From positions 1-41,625 of the forward strand of contig JAHBSK010000013.1 in assembly GCA_019639175.1 (NCBI GenBank): a stretch of DNA of 41,625 nucleotides, read 5' to 3'. This DNA is from Acidobacteriota bacterium (GTDB lineage Bacteria > Acidobacteriota > Blastocatellia > Pyrinomonadales > Pyrinomonadaceae). Numbering within the stretch: the stretch's first letter is position 1; each line of letters opens with the position of its first letter. Positions 27,917 to 35,456 of this stretch are shown here, piece after piece. The notes below the pieces were generated by a model. That model had not been told where the DNA came from and did not search any database. It was given only the letters and a program-made list of their open reading frames with translations. The position numbers and the translations under genes are program-made.

Positions 27917-30346
27917 CTAGCGTGAGTGTCCCTCGGTTGAACGATCCGTATGGCGAGGAACGGAAACCAGACCCGTCTCTCTTTCCTCCTGCTTGTCTTT
28001 TGACCTACCGTGTAGTGGAATAACGATCTCCTTAACCTCTGAAGGGGCGTGTTTCGGAGCTTCAAAGTCCCGTAACATATCGGAAACTGAATGAACCGAT
28101 CTATCCGCTGCTGAATCAAGAACCGTTTGCAGACGTTCGGCTTCTTTCGGATCGCCGGTTTTCGAGTAACGTGACTCCAGCATCCCTATCTCTGCTGAAG
28201 TAAAGATCGGCTGACAGCTTGTTTCGCCTTTTAAGCCGAGGTATGAGAACTCCCTGAACTCCGACGCATTGCGAGAAGCGGATATCATGATCTCTTTTGC
28301 GGCCGTCACGTCTTCTTTAAGCATTTGTTCCTTGTCATTGACCAAGGCTGAAACAGTTCGACGAAGTGCCTTGTGTTCGCGTCCCTCTAAAAGTTCTTCC
28401 AGAGCACGATCAAGCAATGAACCTCGCCTGGGCAGATCGACATCGTGGACGCTCAAATACGAAACACTCCCCGAGTTTTTGTCGGCTACCGCGAACTTCT
28501 GAAATCTCTTTGATTCCTGGAAAACCTTCAGGTCCTCTTTTGCTCTGTCGAACTCGACCGTCGCCACGATCTCTCTCGCAAGCGCCCGTCCGGCAATGAT
28601 CTGTTGTTTATATCCAGCGAAATTGACAGTCGGATCGGCTTTCAATATCTTCTGACTGGCCGTACAGTCGCTTTCGGCCGATTCGATCATTGAACACTGA
28701 TCTTTCCAATTCCTTTCGTACTCATCCTTTAATTTAAGCCGAACCGACAACTTTTCAATCTCGGCGATCTGTTTCGGTGAATAGGCAGGAGCATCTTGCA
28801 GTTTGTCAGAAGCGGCGTTGAGGACCTTTTCCAGTATCTTCGCCTTGTTCTGTTCAACCTTTCCGGTTTTCTTAATGCTTGCAAGCTGTTCTTCCAGTTT
28901 TTCGACTATCTCATTGCGGATATTGCCCGTTTCATCAGCCCTTGTTGAAGCTATCCCTTTATTGGTGAAACGTACCGCCGCCCTCTTTACTTTTCTAAGG
29001 AAGGAAAATACCGGATTTTCCGGTTCCTTTTGCTCACGATCCAGATCGGCCAGCGATGCGTATTTTTCACCAACATTGAATCGAAGATAATAGCCTCTCT
29101 CGATTTGTTCCTGATACATTTTCCGGTGCGACAAACATTGGAGCTCTGAGATGTTCTTTTGCGCCAAAATTGACCGAACATCGCCCCTGCTTCTCGCTTC
29201 TATTTCGCCGGACCTGACCAACTGGGTTCTTGTTCGCTCAAGATACGAGAATCTTCGTATATCCGATGCTTCGAGGCATTGTTCCTGAAGCTTGTCGAGT
29301 TCATCTTTTGTCAGCGACGGAACCGGAAGCTGACGGCCACTTTTCCGATAATCACCGCGTATTTGTTTCGCTTCCCGGATCACATCGGAAACATCGTTCT
29401 CAAGCTGAGCCTTTGCGGCCTCCTCCTTTAACAGCATCTTGTGAAGAATGGTCTTGATCTGTAGTTCCGCCGGAGTCGGCTGATCCGTTTTGTTTGGGGC
29501 CTTTTGTATCTGGATCTCCCGAAGCGAAAGCCGCTTTCTTTTACCACTTACCGGATCGTTCACCGTAAACCGCATTTCGTCACCGTGATCGAGCAAGGAA
29601 TCGATCCTTTTGTCGATTTGGAGAAGTTCAGATTCAGCAAGGATTCCTTTTGCGAGAGCGTGCCGATCAGCAGCCATGTGCGGCTCAGATTTCTTGACCT
29701 GTACGGTCTCCGCTCCCCGCCCGGAATGCTCGTTTGAGATCGCGTCCCTCCCGGATCGATCTCGCACTCTGTTTCGGGTTCTTTCGCGGTCAATAATCGC
29801 CTCCATTTTCTCGGTGGCAGCCTCGATCAGAACTCCCGGAACAATGACCTTTTCACCATCGCGAATCTCGGAGTGAGGAAGGGCTTCTCGCGGTATCTTT
29901 GTCAGGATATTTCTCTTTATTTCTTTTGAGAGATATTGCTTCTGAATTGCGATATGAACATGCGGATTTTCAGTGTTGCGATGTACGGCGGCGGCCCACA
30001 AAAGCCGTTCGGCGTTTGCGGCGGTTTCAAGACTTCTCATGGCGGCGCGTGTGATGTCCTTTAGAGCCTTTTGCTGTTGGATTTCATCTGCTCCCAGCTT
30101 CCGGTAGTCCTCGTTCCGAAATGAGAGGACGAGATGGTGCAGTTCGTCATTCGACGGAACGCTCTTCGCAACGCCGACTATCATCGAGTTGTTCGCGCTT
30201 TTTGCTGAAAGATTGTCGCTGAAAGCGTTAAATATCTCTCTGGAGTTTTGCGGCTCTCTCTCAAGATCCAGCTTACTGTGAGCAATGTAATGGACAAGGC
30301 CGCGCGAACTCCCTCTTTTCGACTGCACACTCGCGACTATCTTCAT
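27917..30346 (-). CDS. MobA/VirD2-type relaxase
   Basis: 809 residues. The N-terminal ~200 residues form the relaxase domain. A Tyr at residue 20 in GLVHYIAHSK is the likely catalytic residue (motif I). Motif III is HRNTENPHVHI, with His122, His129 and His131 as the metal triad (codons 29954-29983). RNRVRDRSGRDA ends the domain. The long C-terminal part is charged and helical, without helicase or primase motifs. Relaxases of this family nick oriT and stay bound to the 5' end, which VirD4 then carries to the channel. The ATG overlaps the stop of the upstream accessory gene (ATGA). The MOBP-like class is suggested by motif III and by the nic-like sequence nearby, not by an alignment. Confidence 0.9.
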   Translation of the reverse strand: MKIVASVQSKRGSSRGLVHYIAHSKLDLEREPQNSREIFNAFSDNLSAKSANNSMIVGVAKSVPSNDELHHLVLSFRNEDYRKLGADEIQQQKALKDITRAAMRSLETAANAERLLWAAAVHRNTENPHVHIAIQKQYLSKEIKRNILTKIPREALPHSEIRDGEKVIVPGVLIEAATEKMEAIIDRERTRNRVRDRSGRDAISNEHSGRGAETVQVKKSEPHMAADRHALAKGILAESELLQIDKRIDSLLDHGDEMRFTVNDPVSGKRKRLSLREIQIQKAPNKTDQPTPAELQIKTILHKMLLKEEAAKAQLENDVSDVIREAKQIRGDYRKSGRQLPVPSLTKDELDKLQEQCLEASDIRRFSYLERTRTQLVRSGEIEARSRGDVRSILAQKNISELQCLSHRKMYQEQIERGYYLRFNVGEKYASLADLDREQKEPENPVFSFLRKVKRAAVRFTNKGIASTRADETGNIRNEIVEKLEEQLASIKKTGKVEQNKAKILEKVLNAASDKLQDAPAYSPKQIAEIEKLSVRLKLKDEYERNWKDQCSMIESAESDCTASQKILKADPTVNFAGYKQQIIAGRALAREIVATVEFDRAKEDLKVFQESKRFQKFAVADKNSGSVSYLSVHDVDLPRRGSLLDRALEELLEGREHKALRRTVSALVNDKEQMLKEDVTAAKEIMISASRNASEFREFSYLGLKGETSCQPIFTSAEIGMLESRYSKTGDPKEAERLQTVLDSAADRSVHSVSDMLRDFEAPKHAPSEVKEIVIPLHGRSKDKQEERETGLVSVPRHTDRSTEGHSR

Positions 30347-30990
30347 AAGGGTTTAGGCTCGAAGATCTTCTCTTCGGGGTTCGCCGAGACAAGGCCGTGT
30401 ATCCTTGTTGCGAAGTAGAGTTCATCGAGAAGCTGCGGTCCCGAGTCGATGCCGTGAAAGGAACAGCATTTGTCGAGATCGAGGATCGTTTGAGCGATCA
30501 GGTTCTTTACGGTTCCGTTCGCTGCATGGGAGATCTTCTCCTTCTCCGTTTCTCTTGGCGAGGTAAGCTCGATCAGTCTCGTTAGAATGATATTCAGCAC
30601 CAGTACCGAGAGGCCGGACAGCGAGTAGATCTCGCGCAGGAATACAGCCGCTTTCTCGTCGTCGGCCTTCTGGGCATCTTCGAGATCCTTTATCCGTTCC
30701 AGCATCTCCGAGATACGTTCGGACCCGCTATCTTTTTGACGGCTCGCTTCAACCAAGAGATCGAGCCGATCCCGACACGGATTCGCGCTGAAATTCTCAT
30801 ATTTGTCGGACAAAGCAAAGCGGATCATCTTGCGGATCAGAACCGATCTTTCTTCTGCTGTTTCTCTAACTAATTCGTTGATCTTCTCTTCGTCGGAATG
30901 AAATGGTCTGATGGTAATAGACCGGCCGGGTTTCTCATCGGGAAAATCTTCCAGCTTTTCAATGATGCTGTCTCGTTCACGTTTTCTCAT
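30343..30990 (-). CDS. Relaxosome accessory protein, RHH-like (MobC/TraJ-type)
   Basis: 215 residues. The region 22-60, GRSITIRPFHSDEEKINELV plus the following helix, has the strand-helix-helix layout of ribbon-helix-helix DNA-binding proteins such as MobC and TraJ. The middle is helical and charged, possibly a dimer coiled coil. A hydrophobic helix (GLSVLVLNIILTRLIEL) follows. It is the first gene of the relaxase operon, next to the oriT candidate, and is translationally coupled to the relaxase. The expected role is binding the oriT dyads and loading the relaxase. Confidence 0.7.
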   Translation of the reverse strand: MRKRERDSIIEKLEDFPDEKPGRSITIRPFHSDEEKINELVRETAEERSVLIRKMIRFALSDKYENFSANPCRDRLDLLVEASRQKDSGSERISEMLERIKDLEDAQKADDEKAAVFLREIYSLSGLSVLVLNIILTRLIELTSPRETEKEKISHAANGTVKNLIAQTILDLDKCCSFHGIDSGPQLLDELYFATRIHGLVSANPEEKIFEPKPL

Positions 30991-31036
30991 ATTTGGCGTC
31001 AGGTCCGTTGGTATTAGTTAAAGGGACGATGCCTTT

Positions 31037-31210
31037 TGTACACGAACCGCTTGATGCGAGACATAGCAAAACGCAGGCCGGAATCGACCCTGCCGGTTCG
31101 TACACCGACTTGTATACCTTGTGTACGGACGTTAAGTGCCTGTAAAACAATCATTTGCGAGGATTACGAACCCGAAATCCGGGTCTATCCTGTCGTACGG
31201 GTACGACAAG
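31037..31210 (+). other. oriT: Candidate oriT with MOBP-type nic site
   Basis: On the plus strand CTATCCTG (31185-31192) matches the nic consensus YATCCTG|Y of RP4-type MOBP relaxases and predicts a nick between 31192 and 31193. A hairpin ACCCG-aaatc-CGGGT (31170-31184) ends exactly eight bases before the predicted nick, as the RP4 inverted repeat does. Other perfect dyads lie within 150 bases: CGAACCG/CGGTTCG (31043-31049, 31094-31100), CGTACAC/GTGTACG (31099-31105, 31121-31127) and TGTCGTAC-GG-GTACGACA (31191-31208). The site lies directly upstream of the relaxase operon, the usual place. The nick itself is inference. Confidence 0.75.
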
Positions 31211-31288
31211 CTCCGCCGCATTTTTGAACCAGCCCGCGTTCCACGGTTTATTTACTCACCAAAATGCTCCCCGGTTTTCACCTCATTT

Positions 31289-31363
31289 CCATAAATTATG
31301 GACTGGCACGCCAGTTGATTGACTCCTTCACGGATATGAAAATACAAACTAAAGGAGTCGATC
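31289..31363 (+). promoter_or_regulatory. Tandem dyads and SD-blocking hairpin before the 31372 gene
   Basis: Three dyads follow each other: CCATAA-A-TTATGG (31289-31301), ACTGGC-AC-GCCAGT (31302-31315) and GATTGACTCCTT/AAGGAGTCGATC (31317-31328, 31352-31363). The last pair forms a 12-bp RNA stem with one U-G pair and hides the only Shine-Dalgarno-like AGGAG before the gene. The first two look like protein-binding operators. Confidence 0.6.
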
Positions 31364-31371
31364 AAAGACCT

Positions 31372-31617
31372 ATGACTACAACACCGGAAACTAATCAATC
31401 AATGAAGCAGCCGATGCTCCAGATAAACCGCATCAACCATCTCCGAATCAGTGCGAAAATACTCGATTCGACGGATGAGAAATTGAAACAATACCTTCAG
31501 TTCGCCGCCGCTCGAATGGACACGAAGATCACAAACGATGATGTGGTCGAATACGCATTAAATTTGCTATTCGAACGCGACACTGCTTTCAGATTCTGGC
31601 TAAAGAAAAAGCCCTAA
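31372..31617 (+). CDS. Small helical protein next to oriT
   Basis: 81 residues from the ATG at 31372. An ATG at 31336 lies in the hairpin loop and would add 12 residues; the frame is open back to 31264. AGGAG is 15 bases upstream of 31372, which is far. The protein has LRISAKILDSTDEKLKQYLQ followed by TNDDVVEYALNLLFERD, a helix-rich pattern like small DNA-binding accessory proteins (RHH or TraM-like). It is the only rightward gene of the leading region and directly follows the oriT candidate. A relaxosome or copy-control regulator is plausible but unproven. Confidence 0.6.
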   Translation: MTTTPETNQSMKQPMLQINRINHLRISAKILDSTDEKLKQYLQFAAARMDTKITNDDVVEYALNLLFERDTAFRFWLKKKP

Positions 31618-31629
31618 CCGGTGATCTGC

Positions 31630-32286
31630 TCAAGCAGAAAACGCCGAAGGATAAACCGCTGTTCCATCGAATCCGGGAACCGGAAGCGTCGAGCCTCCAG
31701 ACGAATCGTAGCGGCTCACAATTTTATCAAGCTCGATCTCGAACGAACGGATATTCAGCTGATCGCTCTCCTCCGAAAGATGTTCGGCAAGAAAGTCCAG
31801 ATCATCCGACAGGAGATCGGTTTTGACCGTCGATGCCGCCCGTGCGAGCCGGTCGGCGGCCTCCTGAAACACCAGCCCATCGTGACCCTTGACCCATTTC
31901 CAGGTGATGTGATGGCCCAGACTTGCTTCGACCAGGCAGCCCCAGAAAGGGCGGTTTGTTTTCATCCGGTTTCGGCCGTTCATCGTGTCGATCACGTACA
32001 TTGAATCGGAGAATATCTCGACTCTACACGGACGGCGAAGTTCTTCAAGGGCCTTTACACAAGCCAGTATCTCCGCCTGCTGATTAGTGACAGCATCCGG
32101 CAAATACTTCGCAACAAGTTTTACCTGCTTTCGATTGCGGTCAACAATAACGGAGCCGCATCCTGCGGAAGCATCCGGGGATCCGTTGCAAAGGCAGGAG
32201 GCGTCCGCATAGACGGTTACTAGCGGTGTATAACTCTCGGCGGCTTCGAAGCAGCCGTTATCTTCTACAAGCTTTAACGTGTTCAT
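31630..32286 (-). CDS. rnhA: Ribonuclease HI with C-terminal extension
   Basis: 218 residues, ATG with AGGAGG seven bases upstream. The RNase H fold carries the full catalytic set: Asp28 (VYADAS), Glu72 (QQAEI), Asp94 (FSDSMYV) and Asp145 (EAADRLA). His135 lies in the WKWVKGHDG segment. The enzyme cuts RNA in RNA-DNA hybrids. After about residue 152 there is a ~65-residue tail without known motifs; the family is normally ~150 residues. In a leading region it could remove RNA primers or R-loops on newly arrived single-stranded DNA. The stop is 13 bases from the stop of the convergent small gene. Confidence 0.92.
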   Translation of the reverse strand: MNTLKLVEDNGCFEAAESYTPLVTVYADASCLCNGSPDASAGCGSVIVDRNRKQVKLVAKYLPDAVTNQQAEILACVKALEELRRPCRVEIFSDSMYVIDTMNGRNRMKTNRPFWGCLVEASLGHHITWKWVKGHDGLVFQEAADRLARAASTVKTDLLSDDLDFLAEHLSEESDQLNIRSFEIELDKIVSRYDSSGGSTLPVPGFDGTAVYPSAFSA

Positions 32287-32312
32287 GAATCTACCTCCTA
32301 TACGGAAACATA

Positions 32313-32343
32313 TAAAAAGGCACCGGGATTGTCCCCGATGCCT
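32313..32343 (-). terminator. Rho-independent terminator of the ssb gene
   Basis: Read on the minus strand, AGGCATCGGG pairs with CCCGGTGCCT (10 bp with one U-G pair) around a short loop and runs into TTTTT. The U-G pair is a C-A mismatch on the other strand, so the structure is built for leftward transcripts. It follows the ssb stop by 23 bases and separates ssb from rnhA, which then needs its own promoter. Confidence 0.85.
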
Positions 32344-32366
32344 AAAAACTGAAACCGGGATCAGCT

Positions 32367-32846
32367 TTAGAACTGATCTACATACGGCTCATCTGCCGGC
32401 ACATTCGCCGACACGTTTGCCGGTTCAGGAGTCTGCGATCCCGCGTTCACCGGACCTGTATAATCAGGTGCGGCGGACTCCGGCTTTTCGGTTCCGTTCT
32501 CTCCTGTTTGCTGTTCGCTCGACCGGTTTCCTCCGACGAACTCGAATGAGAGAAGCGTTACTTCGGCGCCGGATCGGGCCTCTCCTCTTTCGGTCGTCCA
32601 CGGCTTGAACGAAAGCCTGCCGTGAACCAGGATGGACGTGCCTTTCTTGATGTATTCGGCAAGCGTTTCGGCCGTCTTTCCGAAAGCGGTAATATCGTAC
32701 CAGTGAGTGACCTCAACACGCCCTTCCTTGCTGTTCTTGAAAGAGTTTGATGCGATCGGAAAACTCGCGATCAGCGTGCCGTTTTCCGAATGACGCAGGC
32801 TCGCGTCGCGTCCTGCATTTCCTAAAATAGAGACATTTGCTGACAT
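32367..32846 (-). CDS. ssb: Single-stranded DNA-binding protein, first copy
   Basis: 159 residues. The OB fold of SSB covers about residues 1-105: MSANVSILGNAGRDASLRHS, SIASNSF-type strands, THWYDITAFGKTAETLAEYI and KGTSILVHGRLSFKPW. The C-terminal ~50 residues are a disordered Pro/Glu/Asn-rich linker ending in ADEPYVDQF. The usual DDDIPF tip that recruits replication proteins is degenerate. AAGGAG lies upstream of the ATG. SSB coats incoming single-stranded DNA and is a common leading-region gene. A second SSB lies at 36599-37009. Confidence 0.95.
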   Translation of the reverse strand: MSANVSILGNAGRDASLRHSENGTLIASFPIASNSFKNSKEGRVEVTHWYDITAFGKTAETLAEYIKKGTSILVHGRLSFKPWTTERGEARSGAEVTLLSFEFVGGNRSSEQQTGENGTEKPESAAPDYTGPVNAGSQTPEPANVSANVPADEPYVDQF

Positions 32847-32881
32847 GATTAATTCTTGCTCCTTTTGTTAGTTTTTACTCA

Positions 32882-32903
32882 GTCCGGGAAGCGACAGCCG
32901 GAC
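32882..32903. other. Hairpin upstream of ssb
   Basis: GTCCGG (32882-32887) and CCGGAC (32898-32903) are perfect inverted repeats ten bases apart in the 149-bp gap before ssb. No T-run follows on either strand. It may be an operator or a leader structure. Confidence 0.35.
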
Positions 32904-32995
32904 ATTTTCACGGAAAAGCACGAAAAATATCGCATTCCCGCTACATGCCTGACCGCCGCTCCTTCTTTCCCGGTTTTGCTATTCAATTTCAGGGC

Positions 32996-34639
32996 CTAAA
33001 CGACGACTTGAACGTACCGGCGTTGCTGCGGCAAGACATTCTGCTGCTGCCGTGCATAACCGGTTTCGCTCTGTGTTTTAAGCTCTGTTTCACGGGTTCG
33101 GACCGCGTCCCAAAGACGCTGTTTCTCCTGACGCGTAAGAGCCTTCGCTTCCGGGTCGTTGTAGAGCGAGAACTTGAGATATCGAAGCCCTCCCGCTGTC
33201 GCCTTTTCGATCTTCCTAAGCCATTGCCTTGCCGCTTCGGAAAACCGGTCACGAAGACGCACTTCCTGGGACTTGGCGACAGTGTTCAGCGCCGTAAACT
33301 CCTTCAACGAGAGCTTGTTCACCTCTTTGAAAGCCGCATACGCCTGCTTCTTGAGTTCGGCCACATCCGCCGTATCCGATGTACTCCGGATCGCGAGATA
33401 CAACTGCTGATACGCCTCACGCCTAAGACTCCGCAAATGAAAATCCGAATACTGCCGACGCCACAAAAGCCGTAGAACCGCAGCCGCGTACTGCATTTCC
33501 TCGAAGTCGGGATTGACCTCCTGATCCAGTACAAGTTCGACCGCCGGCCCCTTGCTGAACATAAACAACCTTCTGGCCGAGCGAACCACTTTACCGTCGT
33601 ATATCCGGTCAAGTGAGAGCGAAAGCCATTCCTCGAATTCGTGATCCGAGAACGGCTGCTTAGACGGCTCGTTCCAACTGGAAACGGGTAATGCCGTTTG
33701 CGTCCGCTCCGCCCACGCCTCGGCTATCATTCGGCGTCCGTTTTGAACAGTGTTGCCGCCCATTGCGTGGCCGACAAAAAGCCTTCCGATATCGGATGCC
33801 AGGTGTCTGGCTTCAGGCGGCAAACACGACGCATCGACCTCGCAATCGAGATCGAACACGACCACGGAACGCTGGCCACCGTTCATCGTGAGACCGACAA
33901 TACCGTTCTCGTCATACTGCTCAAGGTTGTCGAATGTGAGAAAGTCGCGATCCAGTTCCTCGACGGACTTTTCACCGTCCTCAAGATAGAAGGCGGCGAG
34001 ATCGTCGTATATCATCCGGCTCACCTTTTGGCGTCCGACACGTCCCAGAACCGCCTTCATTTCGTCATCAAAGTTCGGACATCGTGGCGGGAGCGGTTCT
34101 CGATTCATGGCCGCCTCTTTGACCCGGCGCTGATCGGCAACTGTGAGCTTTGGTTCGGATCGGTTAAACTCCTCAAATGAGATCTCGCGATCCGAGTTCG
34201 TCGCCGTTACAGCCTCAAGCTGCATGCCGAGAAGTCCCATTTCCATGAGCACTTCGCCGGCTCCGCGTTCCCTGATCTCACGGTAGTAATACGCAGCTAT
34301 CTGCTCATACTCGAACTGGCCCGCATCGGCGCTTGCGATGGCTTTGACGCATCGGACAAACTCACGTCCGTCCTCCTCGCTGCCGAGTACCCGAACCGCG
34401 TATTCGAGAGACATTATCCGCACTCGATCTATCGGCTCCGGTTCGAGTTCATCCGCTATTCTGACAACTACGTCCCCGAGGATCGCAAACTCCTCAAGCT
34501 CCATTCGACGAAGCTGGTTATTCGCGAGATGCGTACACCAGTCCCGCATCGGGGAACCTGTATTGAGCGGTGAGAATGCAAGTATCGGATTCCGCGGGGC
34601 GAATCTCCTGAGTTGTTCAATGTTCAATTTTTCTGCCAT
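32996..34639 (-). CDS. 547-residue protein of unknown function in the leading region
   Basis: ATG with AGGA five bases upstream. No signal peptide, membrane segment or known motif is seen; it is a soluble, acidic, helical protein. Notable parts are RSVVVFDLDCEVDASCLPPE near the middle, a Gly-rich FVGHAMGGNTVQNGRRM, and a basic Arg/Gln-rich C-terminus (ARQQQNVLPQQRRYVQVVV). It has no Walker motif, no catalytic set of a primase or polymerase that I recognise, and no HTH. It is the largest gene of the leading region, between ssb and the FGDN-family gene. It could be an establishment or anti-defence factor; no function is assigned. Confidence 0.8.
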   Translation of the reverse strand: MAEKLNIEQLRRFAPRNPILAFSPLNTGSPMRDWCTHLANNQLRRMELEEFAILGDVVVRIADELEPEPIDRVRIMSLEYAVRVLGSEEDGREFVRCVKAIASADAGQFEYEQIAAYYYREIRERGAGEVLMEMGLLGMQLEAVTATNSDREISFEEFNRSEPKLTVADQRRVKEAAMNREPLPPRCPNFDDEMKAVLGRVGRQKVSRMIYDDLAAFYLEDGEKSVEELDRDFLTFDNLEQYDENGIVGLTMNGGQRSVVVFDLDCEVDASCLPPEARHLASDIGRLFVGHAMGGNTVQNGRRMIAEAWAERTQTALPVSSWNEPSKQPFSDHEFEEWLSLSLDRIYDGKVVRSARRLFMFSKGPAVELVLDQEVNPDFEEMQYAAAVLRLLWRRQYSDFHLRSLRREAYQQLYLAIRSTSDTADVAELKKQAYAAFKEVNKLSLKEFTALNTVAKSQEVRLRDRFSEAARQWLRKIEKATAGGLRYLKFSLYNDPEAKALTRQEKQRLWDAVRTRETELKTQSETGYARQQQNVLPQQRRYVQVVV

Positions 34640-34691
34640 AACTTCCTATTTCCGGATAGAGAGAGTGAACCGGAGAAAACGCATGATATTA

Positions 34692-34758
34692 AGGGCGGCG
34701 CTTTCAAAGCCCTGAATAGAAAAAACACTTCCATTCAGGCTTGAAAATCCCTTTCAAG
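34692..34758. other. Three successive hairpins upstream of the 547-aa gene
   Basis: AGGGC/GCCCT (34692-34713), CCTGAAT/ATTCAGG (34711-34739) and CTTGAAA-ATCCC-TTTCAAG (34740-34758) follow each other. All arms are perfect. The first and second overlap by three bases, so they exclude each other. Possible roles are a regulated leader, operators, or folding of single-stranded transferred DNA. Confidence 0.45.
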
Positions 34759-34797
34759 TAACGGCGGGGGCAATATTAGATTTATGTGAGGACGTTT

Positions 34798-35190
34798 CTA
34801 TTCGGAGGCAAGCTCGGCTAATCGTTTCTGAAGGTAGGCAAAGGTCCGCGGAGCCTGTTTGTCGAGCTTCGCTCGTCCGGTTCCTAAGCCGTCCGAGGGA
34901 ACGACGATTACATGAATTGAATCCGTGACAGCCTTAATCACTTCAGCAAAAGCAGCGTCTATCACAGTCTTGTTCTGTTCAAACTCGTCATCCGAAAAGA
35001 AGGCTCCGGCCTTGTAGCTCGGATTCTTTTTTGTCGGGATACCGAGGGCGTTCGGTTCGCCCCGCATTGCGGCGGCCTGGCCGCCGAAACCTCGCTGTTC
35101 AAGGTTATCGCCAAAAAGGAACAGTTTGTCGCGGTTCGCCCGGACATATTCGCGGGTGATGAACTGCATCCGTTCGATTCGATACTTCAT
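34798..35190 (-). CDS. Small FGDN/GFGGQA-family protein, function unknown
   Basis: 130 residues. The order of motifs, FLFGDN (24-29), GFGGQA (34-39) and RGEPNALGIPTKK (43-55), then VVPSDGLGTGRAKLDKQAP near residue 105, recalls short proteins encoded by many phages and plasmids. I know of no proven function and give no name. The Gly-rich loops and conserved Asp/Asn suggest nucleotide or ligand binding. A start at 35169 (MQFITREYV) is possible; AAGGAA lies 11 bases before 35190. Confidence 0.75.
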   Translation of the reverse strand: MKYRIERMQFITREYVRANRDKLFLFGDNLEQRGFGGQAAAMRGEPNALGIPTKKNPSYKAGAFFSDDEFEQNKTVIDAAFAEVIKAVTDSIHVIVVPSDGLGTGRAKLDKQAPRTFAYLQKRLAELASE

Positions 35191-35376
35191 GGCACTCTGT
35201 TCCTTAAGTCTCTTTTACCAGGGCGACAGCCGCAAGTTTTCTAGTCTCAAGACATGACGACGGCAGGGCTATGGTGAAAAGGTTTATATAAGAAGGCTGA
35301 GGTCATATGCAGCCGCCAGGCATTGTGGATTCTCGTATGGTATTCAACAGGGGCAACACGATTAAAGCTTCAACGT

Positions 35377-35422
35377 CACAACTCGGAGTCGAATCCTGCC
35401 AACCGTTGTGCGTATTTTTTTT
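35377..35422 (+). terminator. Terminator-like hairpin with T8 on the plus strand, no upstream gene
   Basis: CACAAC (35377-35382) pairs with GTTGTG (35405-35410), followed after four bases by eight T (35415-35422). It points rightward, but no rightward gene precedes it in the 266-bp gap 35191-35456. It could end a small RNA or be chance. The rest of the gap has no gene. Confidence 0.35.
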
Positions 35423-35456
35423 CCTAGTGCAGCGAAGGTGCGTTCCGAGACTTGGT

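Noticed and set aside
32996..34639. Replication initiator or primase identity for the 547-residue protein
   Set aside because: No HTH, Walker, HUH or primase motif is visible, so the identity is not supported.
35377..35410. A tRNA or tmRNA 3'-end-like piece (minus strand GGATTCGACTCC), as a possible integration site
   Set aside because: The flanking arms do not pair as a T stem and no acceptor stem or CCA end follows, so it is not a tRNA/tmRNA fragment.
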